NCBI RefSeq assembly: GCF_903944925.1 | Contig: NZ_CAJATU010000163.1 | Coordinates: forward strand, 140,970 to 204,969 | Length of the DNA stretch: 64,000 nucleotides | From: an uncultured Rhodopila sp. | GTDB taxonomy: Bacteria > Pseudomonadota > Alphaproteobacteria > Acetobacterales > Acetobacteraceae | Direction: 5' to 3' | Shown here: positions 16,256 to 25,608 of the stretch, one piece after another | How positions within the stretch are numbered: position 1 is the first letter of the stretch | Layout of the letters: every line of letters begins with the position of its first letter | Made by a program: the position numbers and the translations under genes | Notes under the pieces: generated by a model | What the model was told of the DNA's origin: nothing | What the model saw: only the letters and a program-made list of their open reading frames with translations | The model's database searches: none

Positions 16256-17401
16256 ATGCCACCAGATGATCGCCGCCCCGCAAGCATCGCCGCCCAAGCC
16301 GGCGGGGACATCGAACCAGTGTCCGGCGGCATCATCCCGCCGATTTTTCCCGCGACCACGTTCGAGCGGAACGGCGACCTGTCCTACACGCGCGGATACA
16401 GCTACTCGCGGGTGGCCAACCCGACCGACGCCAGCGCCGCCGAGACCTTGACGCAGCTTGAACGCGGCGCGGAATCCCTGCTGTTCGGCTCCGGCATGGC
16501 CGCGGCGACGACGGTGTTCCTGGCACTGCAACCCGGCGCGCATGTGGTCGCGCCGCAGGTGATGTACTGGGCGTTGCGCTCCTGGCTCGCCGGCTTCGCC
16601 ACGCAGTGGGGCCTGCGCATCGACTTCGCCGACATGAGCGACCTCTCGGCTGTCCACGCGGCCATACGTCCCGGCGAGACCCGGCTGGTCTGGGCCGAAA
16701 CCCCGGCCAATCCGCTCTGGACCGTGACCGATATCGCCGCGGTCGCCGCCATCGCGCATCAGGCCGGAGCGGTCCTGGCGGTGGACTCCACCATCGCGAC
16801 GCCGGTGCTGTCGCAGCCGCTGGCGCTGGGCGCCGACATCGTCATGCACTCGGCCACCAAATACCTGAACGGCCATTCCGATGTCCTGGCCGGCAGCCTG
16901 ACCACCGCCCGGCAGGACGCGCTGTGGGACAGCATCCGCGCCGTGCGAATTCAGAACGGCGCGGTGCTCGGGCCGTTCGAGTCCTGGCTGCTGCAACGCG
17001 GCCTGCGCACCTTGTTTCCGCGGGTGCGCTGGCAGTGCGCCGCCGCGCTGGAACTGGCGCAGCGTCTCGCGGCGCATACCGGCGTGGCGGCGGTGCTGTA
17101 TCCCGGGCTGCCCGGCTTCCCCGGGCACGACCTGGCGAAACGGCAGATGCAGGACGGGTTCGGCGGCATGCTGTCGGTTCGCGTCAAAGGCGGCGCCGAG
17201 GCGGCCATCGCGGCGGCGGCCAAGGTCCGGCTGTGGAAGCGGGCAACCTCCTTAGGCGGCGTCGAGAGCCTGATCGAGCACCGAGCCAGCGTCGAAGGTC
17301 CGGCATCGCCAGTACCCGGCGACTTGCTGCGGCTATCCGTCGGGATCGAGGCGGTCGAGGATTTGTGGCAGGACCTGGATCGGGCGATCGGCCAGATATG
17401 A
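16256..17401 (+). CDS. PLP-dependent transsulfuration enzyme (Cys/Met metabolism family)
   Basis: A 381-residue fold-type I PLP enzyme. The PLP lysine is in HSATKYLNGHSDV (about residue 202); the phosphate-binding region is LFGSGMAAATT, and TSLGGVESLIEHRAS near the C-terminus is a family signature. Members include cystathionine gamma-synthase, cystathionine beta-lyase, methionine gamma-lyase and O-acetylhomoserine sulfhydrylase; these cannot be told apart safely here. It starts one base after the cupin stop, so the two are co-transcribed and both presumably respond to the divergent MocR regulator. Confidence 0.88.
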   Translation: MPPDDRRPASIAAQAGGDIEPVSGGIIPPIFPATTFERNGDLSYTRGYSYSRVANPTDASAAETLTQLERGAESLLFGSGMAAATTVFLALQPGAHVVAPQVMYWALRSWLAGFATQWGLRIDFADMSDLSAVHAAIRPGETRLVWAETPANPLWTVTDIAAVAAIAHQAGAVLAVDSTIATPVLSQPLALGADIVMHSATKYLNGHSDVLAGSLTTARQDALWDSIRAVRIQNGAVLGPFESWLLQRGLRTLFPRVRWQCAAALELAQRLAAHTGVAAVLYPGLPGFPGHDLAKRQMQDGFGGMLSVRVKGGAEAAIAAAAKVRLWKRATSLGGVESLIEHRASVEGPASPVPGDLLRLSVGIEAVEDLWQDLDRAIGQI

Positions 17402-17447
17402 ACCGCCGCGATGCCTGTTTTCCCCAGCAAGGAAGCATCCCTCCGCC

Positions 17448-18863
17448 ATGAATGATATCTGGCGAGACCTATTGCATCTGCGGGCCGATGTGACCCTGGT
17501 CATCGGCCTGGTGCTGGCCGTCGGCGTCACCATCCACATCCTGCTCACCAAGCGCGAAGTCGCCTCCGCCGTCGGCTGGATCGGCCTGGTCTGGTTCGCG
17601 CCGATTGCCGGCGCCGTCGCCTACGCGCTGCTCGGCGTCAACCGGGTGAAGCGCCGCGCGCGGCAGTTGCGCCCGCAGGATGACGACGCCGTGGCCGCCG
17701 CCGCGGCGGTGCCGGCGGGGTTTGGCGCCGATTTCGAGTCGCTCGGACGCGGTATCGGCAACATCACCGGGCGTCCGCTGCTGGAGGGAACAACCTGGCA
17801 GGCTTACCGGAACGGCGACGAGGCCTATCCGCCCATGCTGGCGGCGATCGCCGCGGCGCAGCGCAGCATCGGCCTGTCGTCCTATATCTTCCGCAACGAC
17901 CGCTGGGGCGGACGCTTTATGGAGGCGCTGACCGAGGCCAAAGCGCGCGGCGTCGCGGTCCGCGTGCTGATCGACGGTATCGGCGGCGGCTGGCTGCTGT
18001 CGCACGCCTACCACCGGCTGATCCGCAATGGCGTCACCGCCGCCCGCTTCATGCATTCCCCGCTGCCCTGGCGCATGCCGTTCCTCAACCTGCGCTCGCA
18101 CAAGAAAGTGCTGCTGATCGACGGGACGATCGCCTTTACCGGCGGCATGAACATCGCGGACGAGAACGTCATGGCCACCCGTCCGCGGCACCCCGTCCAG
18201 GACCTGCACTTCCGCATCGACGGTCCGGTCGTCGCCCAGCTTGCCGAAACATTCGCCGACGACTGGGCGTTCGTCACCAATGAGGAGCTGAACTGGTCAG
18301 CGGCGATTCCCGCTCGGAGCGGCCCTCCGGCGCGGGTGATCGATTCCGGGCCGGACGAGGATATCCAGAAGGTGGAGTTCGCCGCGCTCCAGGCCGTCGG
18401 CTGCGCGCGGTCCAGCATCGCGGTGATGACGCCGTACTTCCTGCCGGACGAACGGATGAACACCGCCCTGTCGCTGGCCGCGATGCGCGGCGTGGCGGTG
18501 GATGTGATCATCCCCCAAAAGGGAAATCACACGATGGTGAACTGGGCGACCCGCGCCAATATCGGGCCGCTGCTACAGGAAGGCGTGCGCATCTGGCGCA
18601 GTCCGCCGCCCTTCCATCATACCAAGATCATGGTTGTTGACGACCAGTGGTGTCTTATCGGCAGTTGCAACTGGGACATCCGCTCATTCCGACTGAACTT
18701 CGAGTTGTGCCTCGAAATCTACGACGCCGGCCTGGCGGCGTTTCTGTCGGCGCTGATGCAACGAGCGCGCGGGTCCGCCCTGACGCAGCAGGAGCTTAAC
18801 GCCCGCTCGCTACCGGTGCGGCTGCGCGATGCGGGGGCACGACTGATGCTTCCCTACCTGTGA
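17448..18863 (+). CDS. cls: Cardiolipin synthase (phospholipase D superfamily)
   Basis: A 471-residue membrane enzyme that joins two phosphatidylglycerols into cardiolipin. Two N-terminal hydrophobic segments (about residues 14-32 and 39-58) anchor it. Two HKD motifs follow: HKKVLLIDGTIAFTGGMN near residue 220 and HHTKIMVVDDQWCLIGSCNWD near residue 388, each with H, K and D in register. The length is that of bacterial ClsA-type proteins. It is separated from the transsulfuration gene by 46 bp and may share its transcript. Confidence 0.92.
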   Translation: MNDIWRDLLHLRADVTLVIGLVLAVGVTIHILLTKREVASAVGWIGLVWFAPIAGAVAYALLGVNRVKRRARQLRPQDDDAVAAAAAVPAGFGADFESLGRGIGNITGRPLLEGTTWQAYRNGDEAYPPMLAAIAAAQRSIGLSSYIFRNDRWGGRFMEALTEAKARGVAVRVLIDGIGGGWLLSHAYHRLIRNGVTAARFMHSPLPWRMPFLNLRSHKKVLLIDGTIAFTGGMNIADENVMATRPRHPVQDLHFRIDGPVVAQLAETFADDWAFVTNEELNWSAAIPARSGPPARVIDSGPDEDIQKVEFAALQAVGCARSSIAVMTPYFLPDERMNTALSLAAMRGVAVDVIIPQKGNHTMVNWATRANIGPLLQEGVRIWRSPPPFHHTKIMVVDDQWCLIGSCNWDIRSFRLNFELCLEIYDAGLAAFLSALMQRARGSALTQQELNARSLPVRLRDAGARLMLPYL

Positions 18864-18949
18864 CCGCGCTCCGATCACGCCGCGGGGAGGACAGCCATGC
18901 AGAGTTCATGGTTGCGTAATCCGCCGGATTGCTCCATTCACACTGTGAA

Positions 18950-19594
18950 ATGATAAAAGTCATCAGTTGGAATCTGCTCCGCCTGACCGGGGCCTCGCTC
19001 GACGATGTCGTCCGCCTGATCAGGCGCGAGCATCCGGACCTTCTGTTGATGCAGGAGGTCACCCGGGACATGGACGGGCTGACACATGCCGTGGGCGGCC
19101 AGTATCAGCGGGATCTGCTGCCCGGGCGCGTACATGGCCTGGGGGTCTGGAGTCCGATGCCGCTGCCTTCCTGGCCGCTGGTGCTGCCGCTGCAGTCGGG
19201 GGCGATGTTCAACCGCGTCTGCCAGATCATCGACCTGGGAAGCATCACGATCGCCAACGTGCATCTGTCGCATGGCCAGATCCTGAACCGGCGGCAACTG
19301 CGGCGGATCGCCACCGTGCTGCCCTACCGGGCGGCCGTATTGGGCGACTACAACCTGATCGGCCCGGCTCTCTTGCCGGGGTTTCGCGATGTCGGGCCGC
19401 GCGAACATACCCATATCGCCGGGGATATGGTTCCGCTGCGGATCGACCGCTGCCTGATCCGCGGCGTGGCCTGCCTGGAGGCGAAGGCCCTGCTGCGGGA
19501 AACGTCGGATCATCGGCCGATCGTGGTGAGCCTGAACGTGATGCCGCATTACCGGGCGGCCGAGGTGGAGCCGGCGATGGGTATCGTCGCGTAA
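18950..19594 (+). CDS. Endonuclease/exonuclease/phosphatase (EEP) family protein
   Basis: A 214-residue compact EEP domain. Diagnostic tracts are ISWNLLR at the start (Asn), LLLMQEV (Glu, metal), NVHLSHG, GDYNLIGP (Asp/Asn) and SDHRPIVV at the end (Asp-His catalytic pair). The family acts on phosphodiesters or phosphate esters of nucleic acids, inositols or sphingolipids. No signal peptide is visible, so a cytosolic location is likely. The ATG at 18950 places the first strand at the N-terminus. A role in phospholipid turnover next to cls is possible but unproved. Confidence 0.8.
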   Translation: MIKVISWNLLRLTGASLDDVVRLIRREHPDLLLMQEVTRDMDGLTHAVGGQYQRDLLPGRVHGLGVWSPMPLPSWPLVLPLQSGAMFNRVCQIIDLGSITIANVHLSHGQILNRRQLRRIATVLPYRAAVLGDYNLIGPALLPGFRDVGPREHTHIAGDMVPLRIDRCLIRGVACLEAKALLRETSDHRPIVVSLNVMPHYRAAEVEPAMGIVA

Positions 19595-19620
19595 TCGTCT
19601 GACGTTGACGATTGGGGCGA

Positions 19621-21243
19621 TCACCCCGCCCGTGCATCCTCCTGAATCATATCGGCGGCCTTTTCCGCAATCATGATCGCCGGCGCGTTGGTGTTGCCGG
19701 CCACGATCGCCGGCATGATGGACGCATCGGCCACCCGCAGGCCCGCCAGGCCATGCACCCGCAGCCGCGGGTCGACCACCGCCATTGCGCCCCGGCCCAT
19801 GCCGCAGGTTCCCACCGGATGCAGGTTGGAGACGCCGCGCCGGCGCACGTCCGCCGCGATCTCCTCATCAGTGCGGGTCGCCACGCCCGGAGCGGTTTCC
19901 GCCACCATCAGCTTTTGCAGCGCGTGCTGACGCGCGATGCTGCGCGCGATACGGACTCCGGCGATCATCGCCCGCATATCATTCTCGCTCCTCAGGAAAT
20001 TGAACCGGATCTCCGGCGCCGCCAGCGGATCGGCGTTGCGAAGGCGTACCGTTCCGCGCGCTTCCGGCGCCAGGTGCACCGGGCTGATCGAAATCCCCGG
20101 AAACGGATGCGAGACGACAGCTTTCGCGGTGCGATCCACCGTGCTCCAGGCTGAGATATTCAATTGAAGATCCGGACGCTCCAGACGTTTGTCGCTACGC
20201 ACCAGCGCGCCGACATACATGCCGTTGCCGGACATCGGCCCTGACCGGAACAGGACGTACTGCGCCGCGGCGGCCATCCGGTGCGGCAGGCTGTAGTGCA
20301 GCGCGTTCAGCGACAGGTTCCTCGAGATACGATAGGTGCAGAAGGTATTGAAATGATCCTGCAGGTTCGATCCGACGCCGGGAACGTCATGCAAAACGTC
20401 TATACCCATGTCGGCCAGATGCGCCGCGGGGCCGATCCCGGACAGTTGCAGCAATTGCGGCGATCCGTAGACGCCGCCTGAAACGATCACCTCGCGGCCG
20501 GCGTGTGCGACCTCCGACCCTTTTCGCGTGCGGAACTCAACCCCGATTGCGCGGCTGCCCTGGAACAATACGCGGGTGGCATGCGCGTTGGTCCGGACGG
20601 TCAGGTTCGGGCGCGTCCGGGCTGTGCGCAGATAGGCGGCGGCGGTGCTCCAGCGGCGCTTGGCTTTTGTTGTTGTCTGGTAATAGCCGCAACCTTCCTG
20701 GCGGGCGCCGTTGAAATCCGGATTGAACGGAATCCCGGCCTGCTGGCAGGCTTCCAGCAGGGCCCTGGCGATTTCCCATTCGTATGGCTGGTCGGAGACC
20801 CGCAACGGTCCGCCGGAGCCGTGGTATGTGTCGGCGCCGCGTTCATTGTCCTCGGCCTTGCGAAAATACGGCAGCACGGAGTCGTAGTCCCAGCCTTCAT
20901 TGCCGAGCTGCCGCCACTGGTCGTAGTCGGCCGCGTTGCCGCGCATGTAGATCATGCCGTTGATGGAGCTGGTGCCGCCGAGCACCTTGCCGCGCGGCTG
21001 GTACATCGTGCGGTGGTTCAGTTCCGCTTCCGGTTCGCTCTCGAACTTCCAGTTCACCCGCGGATCGACGAAGGTCTTGGCGTAGCCCATCGGGATGTGG
21101 ATCCAGGGGTTTGAGTCCGCTCCGCCAGCCTCGAGCAGCAGCACCCGGAAGCGGCCGGATTCGGTCAGCCGGGCGGCCAGTACGCAGCCGGCGGAACCGG
21201 CTCCGGTCACGATGTAATCGTAAGTATTCGCTTCAGCCGCCAC
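19621..21243 (-). CDS. GMC-family FAD oxidoreductase (choline/alcohol dehydrogenase type)
   Basis: A 540-residue flavoprotein. The N-terminal Rossmann motif is [13 protein letters not shown] with the acidic E in LLEAGG; the GMC signatures [14 protein letters not shown] and [18 protein letters not shown] are intact, and the catalytic histidine lies in [11 protein letters not shown] near the C-terminus. The family oxidises primary alcohols, choline or sugars. It is the third gene of an operon behind a di-iron hydroxylase and a small membrane protein, which hints that it oxidises the alcohol made by the hydroxylase; this is inference. Confidence 0.9.
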   Translation of the reverse strand: MAAEANTYDYIVTGAGSAGCVLAARLTESGRFRVLLLEAGGADSNPWIHIPMGYAKTFVDPRVNWKFESEPEAELNHRTMYQPRGKVLGGTSSINGMIYMRGNAADYDQWRQLGNEGWDYDSVLPYFRKAEDNERGADTYHGSGGPLRVSDQPYEWEIARALLEACQQAGIPFNPDFNGARQEGCGYYQTTTKAKRRWSTAAAYLRTARTRPNLTVRTNAHATRVLFQGSRAIGVEFRTRKGSEVAHAGREVIVSGGVYGSPQLLQLSGIGPAAHLADMGIDVLHDVPGVGSNLQDHFNTFCTYRISRNLSLNALHYSLPHRMAAAAQYVLFRSGPMSGNGMYVGALVRSDKRLERPDLQLNISAWSTVDRTAKAVVSHPFPGISISPVHLAPEARGTVRLRNADPLAAPEIRFNFLRSENDMRAMIAGVRIARSIARQHALQKLMVAETAPGVATRTDEEIAADVRRRGVSNLHPVGTCGMGRGAMAVVDPRLRVHGLAGLRVADASIMPAIVAGNTNAPAIMIAEKAADMIQEDARAG

Positions 21244-21258
21244 GCCTCACCCCTTGTT

Positions 21259-21444
21259 CTACAGATCGGCTTTCCTGATCCATACGCCGATTGCGGCCGA
21301 AACGACCGCCCCGGCCGCCAGCCAGGGCACGGTATCGGCGTGGAGATCGCGGGCAATAGCCGTCCACAGGACGAAGCTGGCGAGACCGACGACGATCCCG
21401 CCGATGAGGCTGGCCTTGCCGATTTTGCCGCGCGGCTGGCTCAT
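21259..21444 (-). CDS. 61-residue two-helix membrane protein
   Basis: The ATG at 21444 overlaps the hydroxylase stop (ATGA), and the GMC gene begins 15 bp after its stop, so all three look co-translated. The protein has a short basic N-terminus (MSQPRGKIGKAS) and two hydrophobic helices (about residues 13-30 and 38-55). I recognise no family. It could be an anchor or subunit that holds the hydroxylase and oxidoreductase together at the membrane, but no motif shows this. Confidence 0.7.
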   Translation of the reverse strand: MSQPRGKIGKASLIGGIVVGLASFVLWTAIARDLHADTVPWLAAGAVVSAAIGVWIRKADL

Positions 21445-22193
21445 TCCGCGGCAACGCCGCTGCGCCGGCGCCTGATGTCGCCGCGGATGGTCTGCGTGTC
21501 GTAGCCGTTGAAAATATGTTTCAACAGGCCGCAACCCAGGTCGGAGGTGCCGAAAAACCAGTCGGCGATCGGATAGGTCAAATTGAAGTTCCGCTCCATC
21601 ATGATGGCCTGGTCATGGTGCGCAATGTGATGCCGGCGGATCGAGTTCACCAGCGGAATGCGCCGGACCAGGCGATCGTCGCGGACGTGGCAGCAATAAT
21701 GGAACAGCTCGTAGTTCAAGTATAGGCCCACATTGGTGATCAGCAGCAGCCATCCCGCGTTGGGCAGCCCGGCCGCGCCGAGCAGCGCAGCCGGCGGCAG
21801 CGACAGCACCATGAAGGCGACCAGCGCATAGGGCGGGAAGAACACGATGCGGAAGTCGCGGGCGGTGTCGAAGGACGGCTCCACGTCCGTGAAGAACTGA
21901 TGATGGTTGAGGGTGTGGCGGCTGTAGATGCCCATCAGCCCCCTGACCGGACGGTGCATGACGTAGCGGTGGATCCACCACTCGAAGACGTTGGAGAGGC
22001 AGAAGGCGACGGGGACGACCAGGAACTCGTACAATGCCGGATGGGCGATCTGCCTGGCGCAATACCAGATCGCGGCGGCGCCGAGCGTGAAGATCAGGGC
22101 GACATGCGCCCATCCGGAATAGGCCGGCGCGATGCGGGTCCGGAAATCGGCGCGAAACGCCGCCTGCCGCGGCGATAGCGTTGGTTTGTCCAT
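21441..22193 (-). CDS. Sterol desaturase/fatty acid hydroxylase family protein
   Basis: A 250-residue integral membrane protein with the histidine clusters of the FA_hydroxylase family: HRYVMH, HTLNHHQ, HYCCH and RRHHIAHH. These bind two irons that activate oxygen to hydroxylate or desaturate lipids, carotenoids or sterol-like substrates. Four to five hydrophobic segments separate the clusters. It is the first gene of a three-gene operon and is transcribed away from nadB. The substrate cannot be named from sequence alone. Confidence 0.85.
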   Translation of the reverse strand: MDKPTLSPRQAAFRADFRTRIAPAYSGWAHVALIFTLGAAAIWYCARQIAHPALYEFLVVPVAFCLSNVFEWWIHRYVMHRPVRGLMGIYSRHTLNHHQFFTDVEPSFDTARDFRIVFFPPYALVAFMVLSLPPAALLGAAGLPNAGWLLLITNVGLYLNYELFHYCCHVRDDRLVRRIPLVNSIRRHHIAHHDQAIMMERNFNLTYPIADWFFGTSDLGCGLLKHIFNGYDTQTIRGDIRRRRSGVAAE

Positions 22194-22311
22194 GGCCGTG
22201 CTCCCTTTGGCGGGATGCTACACATGGCGGGGCGGAGACGAAAGAGTCCCGGCGAGGCTTCGAGCGGTCGGCCGCCGCCGCCAATACATGTGCTCCGCCC
22301 TGCATTGCCGG

Positions 22312-22368
22312 TTGACAACCCTTATGCTCAGCCCCAGCATATGGTCAGTTATACTCACCCGGAGCATA
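22312..22368 (+). promoter_or_regulatory. nadB promoter with two matched 19-bp operator-like sites
   Basis: A TTGACA -35 box lies at 22312-22317. Two sites of the pattern TATRCTCANCCSSAGCATA follow at 22323-22341 and 22350-22368, 27 bp apart start to start, and overlap the spacer and the expected -10 region. Both have inverted CT(C)/AGCATA symmetry. NAD de novo synthesis genes in alphaproteobacteria are commonly controlled by the repressor NadQ or by NrtR. Which regulator would use these sites is inferred, not seen. Confidence 0.55.
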
Positions 22369-22410
22369 TTGATCATCGCTCGCGGGACGATTGGACAGGA
22401 TGGACGCCCC

Positions 22411-23952
22411 ATGATGATAGACATAAGCGCCATCGGCCGGGCGCCGGTGATCGTCGGCGGTGGCATCGCCGGATTGATGACCGCGCTGCGCCTGGCACCG
22501 ATGCCGACAATCGTTCTCGCCAAGGCTCCGTTGCAGACCGAGGCGTCGAGCGCCTGGGCGCAGGGCGGCATTGCCGCTGCCATCGGGCCTGACGATGATC
22601 CGGCGCTGCATCTCGCGGACACGCTCGCCGCCGGCGACGGGCTTTGCGATCCACACGTGGCCGGCCGGGTCACCGCAGCCGGTCCGGCGGCCATCGAGAT
22701 GCTGCTGCGATACGGCGTACGCTTTGACCGCGATTCCGCCGGAGCGCTGCAGTTGGGTCTGGAGGCGGCGCACAGCCGCCGCCGCATTGTCCATGCGAGC
22801 GGCGACGGGGCAGGCAGGGAGATCATGCGGGCGCTTGTGGCCGCGGTGCGGGAGACGCCCTCGATCCGCGTCCTGGAGGGCTTCGACGCACGCCGCCTGA
22901 TGGTCACGGACGGCATGGTCAGCGGTGTGCTTGCGGAATCCTCGACCCGTCAATGGCTGCTGCCGACCAGCCGTGTCGTCCTGGCGACTGGCGGCGTGGG
23001 CGGTTTGTTTCTCGACACCACCAACCCGGGCGGATCGTTCGGCCAGGGGCTTGCGTTAGCGGCTCGGGCCGGGGCCGCCTTGGTGGACATGGAATTTGTT
23101 CAGTTCCATCCGACCGCCCTCGATACCGGAGGTCATCCTCTCGGGCTGGTCAGCGAGGCGGTGCGTGGCGAGGGAGCGACGCTGATCGACGAGACCGGGA
23201 TGCGTTTTATGGCCGGCCTGCCGGGCGGCGAGCTTGCTGCGCGCGATATCGTTGCGCGCGCGGTGTGGCGGCATCTGGCGGCCGGTCATCGCGTGTATCT
23301 GGATGCCCGTGCCGCGCTCGGCTTGAACTTCGCCGCGCACTTCCCGGCCATCGCGGCGGCCTGTTTAACGGCTGGCATCGATCCGGCACGACAACCGATT
23401 CCGATACGTCCGGCCGCTCATTACCACATGGGGGGCATCTCCGTGGATCGGCACGGGCGCAGCACGCTGCCCGGTCTTTGGGCGTGCGGCGAAGTCGCCG
23501 GCACCGGCCTGCACGGCGCCAATCGTCTCGCCAGCAACTCGCTTTTGGAGGCGGTTGTCAGCGCGGTATCGGCGGCTGCCAGCGTCGCGGGGGCACCGGC
23601 CGGACAGGATTGCCGCGAGGTCGCGATGACGCTTCCCCCGCCCGCCGATCCCGTGCCGATCCGGCCGATCCTGTCGCGGGCAGCCGGCGTGGTGCGCACG
23701 TACGACGGCTTGGCGGCTTCGATCGGATCGCTGTTGCCTCTGGTTGAATCAACCGATCCCGCAGCGGACCCGGCGCTCGTCGCGCTGCTGATCGCCGTCG
23801 CGGCGTTGCGCCGATGCGAAAGCCGGGGCGGTCATTTCCGGAGCGATTTCCCGGCATCCGATGCGGCCTTCCGGCAGCGGCTTACCATGACCCTGGATAA
23901 CACGTTGCACGCGGCGCGAGAGATCGCGAGCAGTGATTGTTGCTACGCTTAA
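22411..23952 (+). CDS. nadB: L-aspartate oxidase
   Basis: NadB oxidises L-aspartate to iminoaspartate with FAD, the first step of de novo NAD synthesis. The 513-residue protein has the FAD motif VIVGGGIAGLMTALRL, the SSAWAQGGIAAA tract, QFHPTAL, the HYHMGGI active-site tract and GLHGANRLASNSLLEA, all characteristic of NadB rather than of succinate dehydrogenase. The ATG at 22411 (or 22414) starts just before the FAD motif, with AGGA upstream. nadA and nadC, often linked with nadB, are not in this window. Confidence 0.93.
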   Translation: MMIDISAIGRAPVIVGGGIAGLMTALRLAPMPTIVLAKAPLQTEASSAWAQGGIAAAIGPDDDPALHLADTLAAGDGLCDPHVAGRVTAAGPAAIEMLLRYGVRFDRDSAGALQLGLEAAHSRRRIVHASGDGAGREIMRALVAAVRETPSIRVLEGFDARRLMVTDGMVSGVLAESSTRQWLLPTSRVVLATGGVGGLFLDTTNPGGSFGQGLALAARAGAALVDMEFVQFHPTALDTGGHPLGLVSEAVRGEGATLIDETGMRFMAGLPGGELAARDIVARAVWRHLAAGHRVYLDARAALGLNFAAHFPAIAAACLTAGIDPARQPIPIRPAAHYHMGGISVDRHGRSTLPGLWACGEVAGTGLHGANRLASNSLLEAVVSAVSAAASVAGAPAGQDCREVAMTLPPPADPVPIRPILSRAAGVVRTYDGLAASIGSLLPLVESTDPAADPALVALLIAVAALRRCESRGGHFRSDFPASDAAFRQRLTMTLDNTLHAAREIASSDCCYA

Positions 23953-24875
23953 GCGCGAACATTGCCGCCAGAGCCTCCCGCAAAGCCGGATCGCTACGAT
24001 CAGGAGACGACCGGCGGGTCCGGGTGGAAAGCCGTTCCAATAACGAAACCGCGCCGCATTCGGGTTTCCGCCTCATTGCCTTCAGGCGTCGTCGGGTCGG
24101 AGGGTCTGCCAGATGCCAAGGTGTTTAATTTCATCAATGGTTTGTGATACTCCCGGCGGAGCGAAATGCCAAAGATGCCGGCTTGCGGCCCCCAGGCGAT
24201 GCGGGAACAAGGCGACGGCGGGCGGCTTGAGAGCGGTACCGTTGGAAGTCGGGTAGCCGAACCCGCCGGGAGGTCGCATGACAGCATCGCGTTGGCTTAG
24301 AAAAAGTCTAAATGCGGTTTTGCTCGGAACTTTCGGAAAGTCGGAACTCTCACTCTCTGTTTGACTTTGCCTGTCGCAGCAGACCAGTCAAGCCGACCGG
24401 CATATGCGGCAAGTGGCCCGGACAATTGTGACGCGGTATAATGACATCACGGAGACACTGACGCCCTAAATGCTCTCCATCTACCAGGCGCGATGACTTC
24501 AACCCGGTTGGCAAACGCGAAGACGCCGGCAAATGGGCGCGGTGCCGCGGCCAGGCTTGGTTTTCACCAGGCCTATGCACCCGGGTTTCCGCCCGGCCAA
24601 GCCAATGCCTTCCCTATGAAAAGTTTGCCCTACCCTCGGGGTGTGTCGCGCATGTGCTGCGCATCCCGCACGCCGATGCCTGGTACCCGGCGCAGGATGA
24701 GTTACGCGCCATCGGCTACACGACAGGCGATCCGCCATCTGCGCTGCCGACCCTCGGCGGCAGCGCGTTTCCGGGGCTGAGCGATCGCAGCGGCCCGGAA
24801 GCATCCCGCCGAGCCGGTGAAATCCTCCCGGCCCCGAATCCCCGGCCCTGACCAGCGAACGCAGTTCCCGGGCGA
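23953..24875. other. 923-bp stretch with no supportable gene
   Basis: Small open frames exist on both strands but none shows family features or a ribosome site. At about 24660-24740 one frame reads RIPHADAWYPAQDELRAIGY, which looks like a piece of a former protein in a broken frame; I cannot name it. G+C is lower around 24290-24480 than in the flanking genes. The stretch may be a decayed locus. Confidence 0.6.
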
Positions 24876-25292
24876 TCAGTCGTCGCGGTGCACCCGCTCC
24901 ATCCGCTCGTGCCGCTCCTGCGCCTCGATCGACATGGTGGCGATCGGCCGAGCCTCCAGCCGGCGGATGCCGATTGGTTCGTCAGTCTCCTCGCAGTACC
25001 CGTAGGTGCCGACTTCGATGCGCACCAGCGCCTGGTCGATCTTGGAAATCAGTTTGCGCGCCCGGTCACGGGTGCGGAGCTCCAGCGCGCGGTCGGTTTC
25101 GACGCTGGCCCGGTCGGTGATGTCGGCCTCATGGATGCCGCCCTGCGACAGGCTGGCCAAGGTTCCATCCGCCTCCCGCAGCAGATCGGCACGCCAGCGC
25201 AGCAGTTTCTGGCGGAAATACTCGACCTGGACGGGGTTCATGAACTCCTCATCCTCACTGGGGCGATAATCAGGGGGTAGAGACGTCATCAT
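24876..25292 (-). CDS. dksA: DksA/TraR family RNA polymerase-binding regulator
   Basis: A 138-residue protein. The coiled-coil region (about residues 25-95) contains DITDRAS-ETDRALELRTRDR, which places acidic tip residues in the RNA polymerase secondary channel, where DksA works with ppGpp. The globular end reads YGYCEETDEPIGIRRLEARP and lacks three of the four zinc cysteines of E. coli DksA; this single-cysteine form is, as far as I know, usual in alphaproteobacteria. The ATG at 25292 has AGGAAG at good spacing. It is divergent from the flagellar flgI operon. Confidence 0.9.
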   Translation of the reverse strand: MMTSLPPDYRPSEDEEFMNPVQVEYFRQKLLRWRADLLREADGTLASLSQGGIHEADITDRASVETDRALELRTRDRARKLISKIDQALVRIEVGTYGYCEETDEPIGIRRLEARPIATMSIEAQERHERMERVHRDD

Positions 25293-25547
25293 TCTGATAT
25301 GCTTCCTGGTTATCCGTCCGCGCGAGCCTTTTAGTTGCGACCGAAGGCCGAGCGCCCGGCCCATTTCGGGTAGGGAACGCGCGGGCTTATAGCCGCCCGG
25401 TCTCATCGCGCCAAGAGCGCGCGCGAAAACGTCAGACCGTTGAAATGAAACTCTTAGCGAGGCGCAGGGAGGTTTTCCAAAGGCTTTCTGCGCCGCATCC
25501 CTTTTTGTGGCCGCCTCCCCGGCGTCATGCCCGGCATCCCATGCCCA

Positions 25548-25563
25548 CCGGCAAAATCTGCCG
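25548..25563. promoter_or_regulatory. Candidate FlbD enhancer (ftr-like palindrome) upstream of flgI
   Basis: CCGGCAAAATCTGCCG contains CGGCA and TGCCG arms around 5 bases. It lies about 60 bp upstream of the -24 element of the sigma-54 promoter, a normal enhancer distance. Caulobacter FlbD binds GGCA/TGCC-type ftr sites, and an flbD gene is present in this window. Function is inferred from pattern and position. Confidence 0.4.
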
Positions 25564-25608
25564 CCTTGCAGCACGCGCCAAAGCCGCCGAACGCCTCGCT
25601 TCAGGCGC

